A stretch of DNA of 9,999 bases, taken from NCBI GenBank assembly GCA_964446745.1, contig CAYURR010000111.1, positions 1-9,999 of the forward strand, read 5' to 3'. This document shows positions 6,561 through 9,999 of this stretch, in pieces. How positions within the stretch are numbered: position 1 is the first letter of the stretch; each line of letters opens with the position of its first letter. The notes beneath the pieces were generated by a model. The model did no database searches and was not told where the DNA came from. It saw nothing but the letters and a program-made list of their open reading frames with translations. The DNA comes from CAYURR01 sp964446745 (GTDB taxonomy: Bacteria > Bacillota > Clostridia > Lachnospirales > WQUN01). The position numbers were made by a program, and so were the translations under genes.

Positions 6561-7646
6561 ATGAAAACAGAACGAAGATATGATATTGATTGGCTTAGAA
6601 CGACAGGTGTTTTACTGGTAATACCTTTTCACACTTTAATCATGTTTAACATGAACCCATCATCGATAGTGTATATAAAAGATACTGTAAATGTTCATTT
6701 TTTTAATATTGTGGATAGTATAATAGACAGATTTCATATGCCGTTGTTATTTGTGCTTGCGGGGATGTCTGCATATTATGCATTAAAAACTCGTGCTACG
6801 ATAAAATTTATTAAAGAACGAATGAGGAAATTATTAATCCCGGCTATCTTTGGGTGCATTATACTAAATCCGGTTATGACTTACATATATATGATTTCAA
6901 AACACAAAAACATAGGTTTTATAGAGCATTTGATTGGGTTCTTTTCAAAAAATCCGGGTGATTTTACAGGTATAAATGGTGCATTTACCCCTGCACATTT
7001 ATGGTTTATTATTTTTTTGTTTGTCTTTTCCCTTGTAGCACTGCCGATGTTTTTGATGATTGATAATAAAAAAGACGCAAAATTTAGTATAAACCTTGCT
7101 GCGTTTTGTGAGAAACCATTGATGCTTTTAATCGTCACAGTACCAATTAGTGTATTATCATTAACAAATATTTTAGGAGACAGAAACCCTTTGGTATATT
7201 TGTTTATGTTTATAATGGGGTATGTTTTCGCTACTAACGAGCGTTATCAAAGAACACTTAATAGAGATAAGTGGACTTATCTTTTACTGAGTATTGTTCT
7301 GATGTATTTAAAATTTAATATTTCTAGTCATAATATGCTTTGGTCAATACAATGGGTAGCTTATGGATTGCTGGATAAAGCAACGCGCGTTGCTCCGGTA
7401 TTTTCATTATTGGGCTTGGCAAATTGCTATATTAATACTAACTCTGCTGTATTGAAATATTTATCGCAAGCATCATTCACGGTATATGTAATACATATGT
7501 TAATCAATACGGTAGTTGGTTATTTTATTTTGCCTGTAAATATTTATGTCGGTGTTAAATATATAGTTATAGTGTTTATTACATTTGTTTTGTGCTTTCT
7601 GTTTTATGAAATGATACGGCGTATAAATAGCAAAACGATTTGTTGA
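6561..7646 (+). CDS. Membrane-bound acyltransferase family 3 protein
   Basis: This 361-residue integral membrane protein belongs to the acyltransferase 3 family (PF01757), whose members transfer acyl groups to sugars or glycans at the cell surface. The hallmark N-terminus RRYDIDWLRTTGVLLVIPFHT carries the conserved Arg13 and the probable catalytic His24 in the first membrane segment. DRFHMPLLFVLAGMSAYYAL (56-75) is the second conserved block, and PAHLWFIIFLFVFSL is the HLWF segment seen in the OpgC/MdoC-like branch. About ten hydrophobic segments are visible, ending with ASFTVYVIHMLINTVVGYF and a last helix before a basic tail. Start ATG 6561 follows AAGGAG (6548-6553) with 7 nt spacing. The acceptor cannot be predicted: no glycan gene is nearby. 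A Crp-like regulator lies just upstream. The gene is strongly AT-rich. No terminator is seen after its TGA before the pnkp remains. Confidence 0.9.
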   Translation: MKTERRYDIDWLRTTGVLLVIPFHTLIMFNMNPSSIVYIKDTVNVHFFNIVDSIIDRFHMPLLFVLAGMSAYYALKTRATIKFIKERMRKLLIPAIFGCIILNPVMTYIYMISKHKNIGFIEHLIGFFSKNPGDFTGINGAFTPAHLWFIIFLFVFSLVALPMFLMIDNKKDAKFSINLAAFCEKPLMLLIVTVPISVLSLTNILGDRNPLVYLFMFIMGYVFATNERYQRTLNRDKWTYLLLSIVLMYLKFNISSHNMLWSIQWVAYGLLDKATRVAPVFSLLGLANCYINTNSAVLKYLSQASFTVYVIHMLINTVVGYFILPVNIYVGVKYIVIVFITFVLCFLFYEMIRRINSKTIC

Positions 7647-7689
7647 ATGATGCTTAAGAGTGTGTTAGATTATTATGTGACTATAGGTT

Positions 7690-8168
7690 TATATTGAATG
7701 TATTGGAGATACCACAGGGGAGATAGATGAATACGGCTTACCTGCTCGCTTGCCATGGGCAAACGAATATAGGGGGTGGGCAACAGTGGTATATGGTCAT
7801 ACCCCGTTGGGTGAGGTCCAAAGTGTAAATAACACGGTGTGTATAGATACAGGCTGTGTCTTTGGCGGGAAGTTGACGTGTTATCGCTATCCTGAAAGGG
7901 AGATTGTTCAGGTTTTGGCACATGAGGAATATTATCGTGCTGCAAAGCTGTTGAGTGTCGCGTCGGACAAGCGCGATGACATGTTAAATATAGACGATGT
8001 TCTCGGTAATAAATATCTGTATACCAAGCTACGCTCAAACATTAAGATCAATGAAGAGAACTTGAAGCCATTGATCGCTTTATTAATAATGAACCATTAT
8101 ATAGGGTTCATGAATGCGTGTTTGGCATTCTCTCATTAGAAAGCGAGCCCGTGGATCCACGATTATAA
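7690..8168 (+). pseudogene. pnkp remnant: polynucleotide kinase-phosphatase-ligase, 5' truncated, ligase domain deleted and frameshifted
   Basis: Intact bacterial Pnkp (about 850-870 residues: 5' kinase, 2',3' phosphatase, ligase) repairs cut RNA with Hen1. Here the open frame follows a stop at 7684 and begins with DTTGEIDEYGLPARLPWANEYRG, then VYGHTP and IDTGCVFGGKLT.RYPERE, the C-terminal half of the metallophosphoesterase. The His of GHTP and Asp of IDTG are 16 residues apart, as I recall for H376 and D392 of C. thermocellum Pnkp. The DxH, GDxxDRG and GNHE motifs and the whole kinase are missing. The linker (LNIDDVLGNKYLYTKLRSN, INEEN) is present to about 8060. The same frame then runs on without homology to TAG 8137-8139, while another frame gives NNEPLYRVHECVFG...ESEPVDPRL and TAA at 8166-8168, the Pnkp C-terminus. 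So nearly all of the ligase, several hundred residues, is gone with a frame change near 8056-8070. No ATG or SD begins the piece; the only start-like codon is TTG 7750. Confidence 0.85.
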
Positions 8169-8175
8169 AGGGGGT
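8168..8175 (+). promoter_or_regulatory. Ribosome binding site that fixes the TTG start of the first RlaP gene
   Basis: AAGGGGGT at 8168-8175 lies 6 nt before TTG 8182. It is the only start-like codon in frame after the TAG at 8137. The site abuts the TAA that ends the pnkp C-terminus (8166-8168), so in the ancestral operon this gene was probably translated by coupling to pnkp. Confidence 0.7.
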
Positions 8176-8181
8176 GGGGCA

Positions 8182-8952
8182 TTGACGGATATCAAGCAAT
8201 GTATAATGCAAAAACTTAAGGATACGGAAACACAATATCATGTGCGTATTCCTCTTGCTATTGAATCGGGTAGCCGAGGGTGGGGCTTTGCCTCACCCGA
8301 TTCTGATTGTAGATTTATTTATGTACATGAAAGGGATTGGTATATAAGCGTCTTTGAAAAGAAGGATATAATCGAATATCAGGCTGATAAGGTTTTTGAC
8401 ATTAACGGATGGGACATAAGGAAAGTGCTTAAACATATAATAAAATCAAATGCCGTAATCTTTGAATGGCTTTCGTCTAATGAGGTATATATAAAAGATT
8501 GGCGTGTTGCATCTATATTAAATGAATTGGCAACGCGTTTCTTTAATCCTGTAGCAGTCAGTTACCATTACTTGAGTATTGCACAAAATAAATTGAATGA
8601 AATAGTATCTGACAGTGAAGTGCGATTGAAAAAATACTTTTATATTCTAAGGCCTATTGCAAACTTAAATTTTATATATCAGCATGGCAAAATGCCATAT
8701 ATGGAATATGACAAAACCATCGCTGAGATTGATATTAATAAGGCTGTCTATGACGAGATTCAAACCATCAGCAGGATAAAGCAGGCATCGAATGAAAGCT
8801 TTATCATTAAAAATAACGATATACTAATTGATTATTTTAACGAAGAAATCGAGCTGTTTAAAGACAGGATAAATGAATATAAAGTTGAGAAAAACAAAGA
8901 TTATGAAGAAGTCGATACTGTATTTAAAAGTATCATAGAAATGATGTGGTGA
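8182..8952 (+). CDS. RlaP-type nucleotidyltransferase, first paralogue, catalytic motif shortened
   Basis: This is a 256-residue pol-beta-fold nucleotidyltransferase of PF10127 (RlaP, RNA-ligase-associated polymerase-beta family), a group linked by gene neighbourhood to RNA repair with Pnkp/Hen1 and RNA ligases. Marks: IPLAIESGSRGWGFASPDSD (24-42), FIYVHERDWY (45-54), and DINGWDIRKVLKHIIKSNAVIFEWL (74-98), which supplies the third carboxylate strand. From memory the family consensus here is SPDSDYD(V/C)RFIYV; this protein reads SPDSDCRFIYV, two residues short, so the second Asp of the DxD pair is gone, or the D40-S-D42 pair must serve in a shifted register. The start TTG 8182 has a strong SD. 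It lies 13 nt after the pnkp C-terminal stop and 1 nt before the next gene. The frame is otherwise open over the full family length, so it may be expressed. The substrate is unknown. Confidence 0.85.
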   Translation: MTDIKQCIMQKLKDTETQYHVRIPLAIESGSRGWGFASPDSDCRFIYVHERDWYISVFEKKDIIEYQADKVFDINGWDIRKVLKHIIKSNAVIFEWLSSNEVYIKDWRVASILNELATRFFNPVAVSYHYLSIAQNKLNEIVSDSEVRLKKYFYILRPIANLNFIYQHGKMPYMEYDKTIAEIDINKAVYDEIQTISRIKQASNESFIIKNNDILIDYFNEEIELFKDRINEYKVEKNKDYEEVDTVFKSIIEMMW

Positions 8953-8953
8953 A

Positions 8954-9919
8954 ATGATTGAACTACCAAAAACATTTCAAAGCCCTAAATATGAATTTCT
9001 CAATACTAATAGTGATCTTAATAACATTATATATTTAACCTCAAGTGGCTCGTATGGATATGGAACCAATCATGAAAACAGTGATATCGATCTACGTGGT
9101 GTTGTAGTTGAGGATGATAGGTATTTATTTGGCCTTAGTTCGTTTGAGCAATTTGAAGATATTGAAACAGATACGGTAATATTTGGCTTAAAAAAGTTCA
9201 TAAAACTCTGTGTCGAAGCAAACCCAAACGCGCTGGAACTCTTGGGGACAGAAGAAGAGGCGATAGTAACTATGACGGAGAGCGGAAGGTTATTACGAGA
9301 TAACGCGCATTTGTTTTTGTCAAAGAGGGTAATACAGAGCTTTGGTAATTATGCAACAGCTCAGCTACGCAGGCTGCAGAATGCACTCTGTCACGATCAA
9401 TATAAAGAGTCTGAGCAGGAAAAACACCTGATGAACACACTGGTCGCACAGATGGATCACTTTAAGCGAACCTATACTAATTTTGACAGAGGCGCAATAA
9501 CACTTGCAGTAAGTGAAGAGACCAAAGAGCTGACGATGGACATTAAACTAAATGGCTATCCTCTAAGGGATTTCGTAGGCATCTTTGGCGAAATGAGTAA
9601 TGTGGTAAAAGCCTATAATAAGCTAAATCACAGAAACAGAAAGAAAGACGAGCCTCATCTGTATAAGCATGCAATGCATTTGATCAGGCTGCTTATCACT
9701 GGCATAGATATACTAAATGGTAAGGGTATCATTACCAAACGCACAATAGAACACGAGTTTTTAATGGATCTGAGAAATGGGAGATATTCATTTGATGAAA
9801 TTTTTGGGTTTGCTGATGAATATCAAGCGAGGTTTACAGATGCGGCAAGCATGACCGCACTGCCTGAAAAAGTGGACATGGTCACGATAGAGCGGCTTAT
9901 GAGGCAGATTTATAATTAA
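8954..9919 (+). CDS. RlaP-type nucleotidyltransferase, second paralogue
   Basis: This is a 321-residue protein of the same nucleotidyltransferase superfamily (PF10127-like) with a complete catalytic signature: SSGSYGYGTNHENSDIDLRG (30-49), GS at 32-33 and the metal-binding D44-I-D46 pair. DTVIFGLKKFIKLCVEANPNALELLG (73-98) is the following conserved strand-helix block. The C-terminal half is helical (HLMNTLVAQMDHFKRTY; LYKHAMHLIRLLITGIDIL) and longer than in the first paralogue. ATG 8954 comes 1 nt after the upstream TGA (8950-8952). Only a weak GGTGA precedes it, so translation is likely coupled to the gene before it. The two paralogues are divergent in sequence, so they are not a recent duplication. 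The likely role is nucleotide addition in RNA end healing, by association with the pnkp remains; this is inference, and the substrate is unknown. Confidence 0.85.
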   Translation: MIELPKTFQSPKYEFLNTNSDLNNIIYLTSSGSYGYGTNHENSDIDLRGVVVEDDRYLFGLSSFEQFEDIETDTVIFGLKKFIKLCVEANPNALELLGTEEEAIVTMTESGRLLRDNAHLFLSKRVIQSFGNYATAQLRRLQNALCHDQYKESEQEKHLMNTLVAQMDHFKRTYTNFDRGAITLAVSEETKELTMDIKLNGYPLRDFVGIFGEMSNVVKAYNKLNHRNRKKDEPHLYKHAMHLIRLLITGIDILNGKGIITKRTIEHEFLMDLRNGRYSFDEIFGFADEYQARFTDAASMTALPEKVDMVTIERLMRQIYN

Positions 9920-9934
9920 ATATAAAAATCTGCC
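9903..9934. repeat. Inverted repeat over the stop of the second RlaP gene
   Basis: GGCAGATTT 9903-9911 and AAATCTGCC 9926-9934 are perfect 9-bp arms around a 14-nt AT-rich loop that contains the TAA stop (9917-9919). No T run follows on either strand, so it is a weak case for an intrinsic terminator; it could stabilise the mRNA end. Confidence 0.5.
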
Positions 9935-9999
9935 ACCGGGTAGGGAGGGCGTGTAAATTAAAATGTGTATTCGAGTAAAACCGCACAAACTCGACAATT
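9920..9999. other. Non-coding right end of window
   Basis: No supported gene lies here. Besides the hairpin overlapping its left end, TCGAGT 9971-9976 and ACTCGA 9989-9994 form a short 6-bp inverted repeat with a 12-nt loop. The region is too short to interpret further. Confidence 0.4.

Noticed and set aside
7673..8038. Minus-strand open frame across the pnkp remains
   Set aside because: The plus strand holds clear Pnkp homology; the antisense translation shows no domain and has no RBS.
7750..8139. A 129-residue independent protein starting at TTG 7750
   Set aside because: Homology to Pnkp begins upstream of 7750, with no start codon or SD, and the last part lies in the wrong frame relative to the conserved Pnkp C-terminus. 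It is better explained as a pseudogene.
8182..9919. A MNT/HEPN-type toxin-antitoxin pair
   Set aside because: Both proteins have nucleotidyltransferase signatures, but neither shows a HEPN Rx4-6H motif, and both are far larger than MNT antitoxins. The pnkp context points to RNA repair.
9903..9934. Intrinsic terminator after the second RlaP gene
   Set aside because: The stem is good but no T run follows on either strand, so it is listed only as an inverted repeat.
1..9999. CRISPR array, tRNA genes, insertion sequence or prophage
   Set aside because: No spaced direct repeats, cloverleaf sequences, transposase or phage words were seen on either strand by reading; a dedicated scan was not possible.

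Overview
The window looks like a chromosomal segment of a Gram-positive, low-GC, Clostridia-type bacterium. Two aminoacyl-tRNA synthetase genes sit behind full T-box leaders, Shine-Dalgarno sites are strong and purine-rich, the glycyl-tRNA synthetase is the single-chain type, and there is a stand-alone TrpB2. No species can be named from sequence alone.

Layout: (1) 1-511, the 3' end of a glycogen branching enzyme gene (glgB). (2) 520-2549, a Met T-box (specifier AUG at 614-616, intrinsic terminator 792-840) and metG. (3) 2558-4287, a promoter, a Gly T-box (specifier GGC at 2690-2692, terminator 2856-2885) and glyS. (4) 4286-5716, a trpB2 gene on the minus strand, convergent with glyS and ending in a hairpin terminator that overlaps the glyS stop codon. 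(5) 5717-5865, a divergent intergenic region with a nested palindrome, then a Crp/Fnr-type regulator (5866-6450), a 110-bp gap holding an inverted repeat around a tandem repeat, and a membrane acyltransferase of family 3 (6561-7646). (6) 7690-9919, a cluster related to RNA repair: a decayed pnkp (polynucleotide kinase-phosphatase-ligase) gene, followed closely by two divergent nucleotidyltransferases of the RlaP type (PF10127).

The most interesting part is region 6. The segment at 7690-8168 is not a small gene. It is the remains of a large pnkp: the C-terminal half of the phosphatase domain is joined, with loss of the ligase domain and a frame change near 8056-8070, to the extreme C-terminus of Pnkp, which ends at a TAA at 8166-8168. 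The first RlaP paralogue starts 13 nt later and appears to have lost two residues, one of them a catalytic aspartate, from its GS...DxD motif. The second paralogue, 1 nt further on, keeps a complete motif. This reads as an RNA-repair operon caught in decay, or one remodelled to keep only the nucleotidyltransferases.

Base composition is mosaic. glgB, metG and trpB2 are GC-rich by eye (sampled 60-base rows 57-63% GC), whereas glyS, the regulator, the acyltransferase and the RlaP genes are AT-rich (a sampled glyS row is 33%). glyS lies between two GC-rich neighbours and may have arrived separately. No tRNA, rRNA, CRISPR array, insertion sequence or phage gene was recognised.
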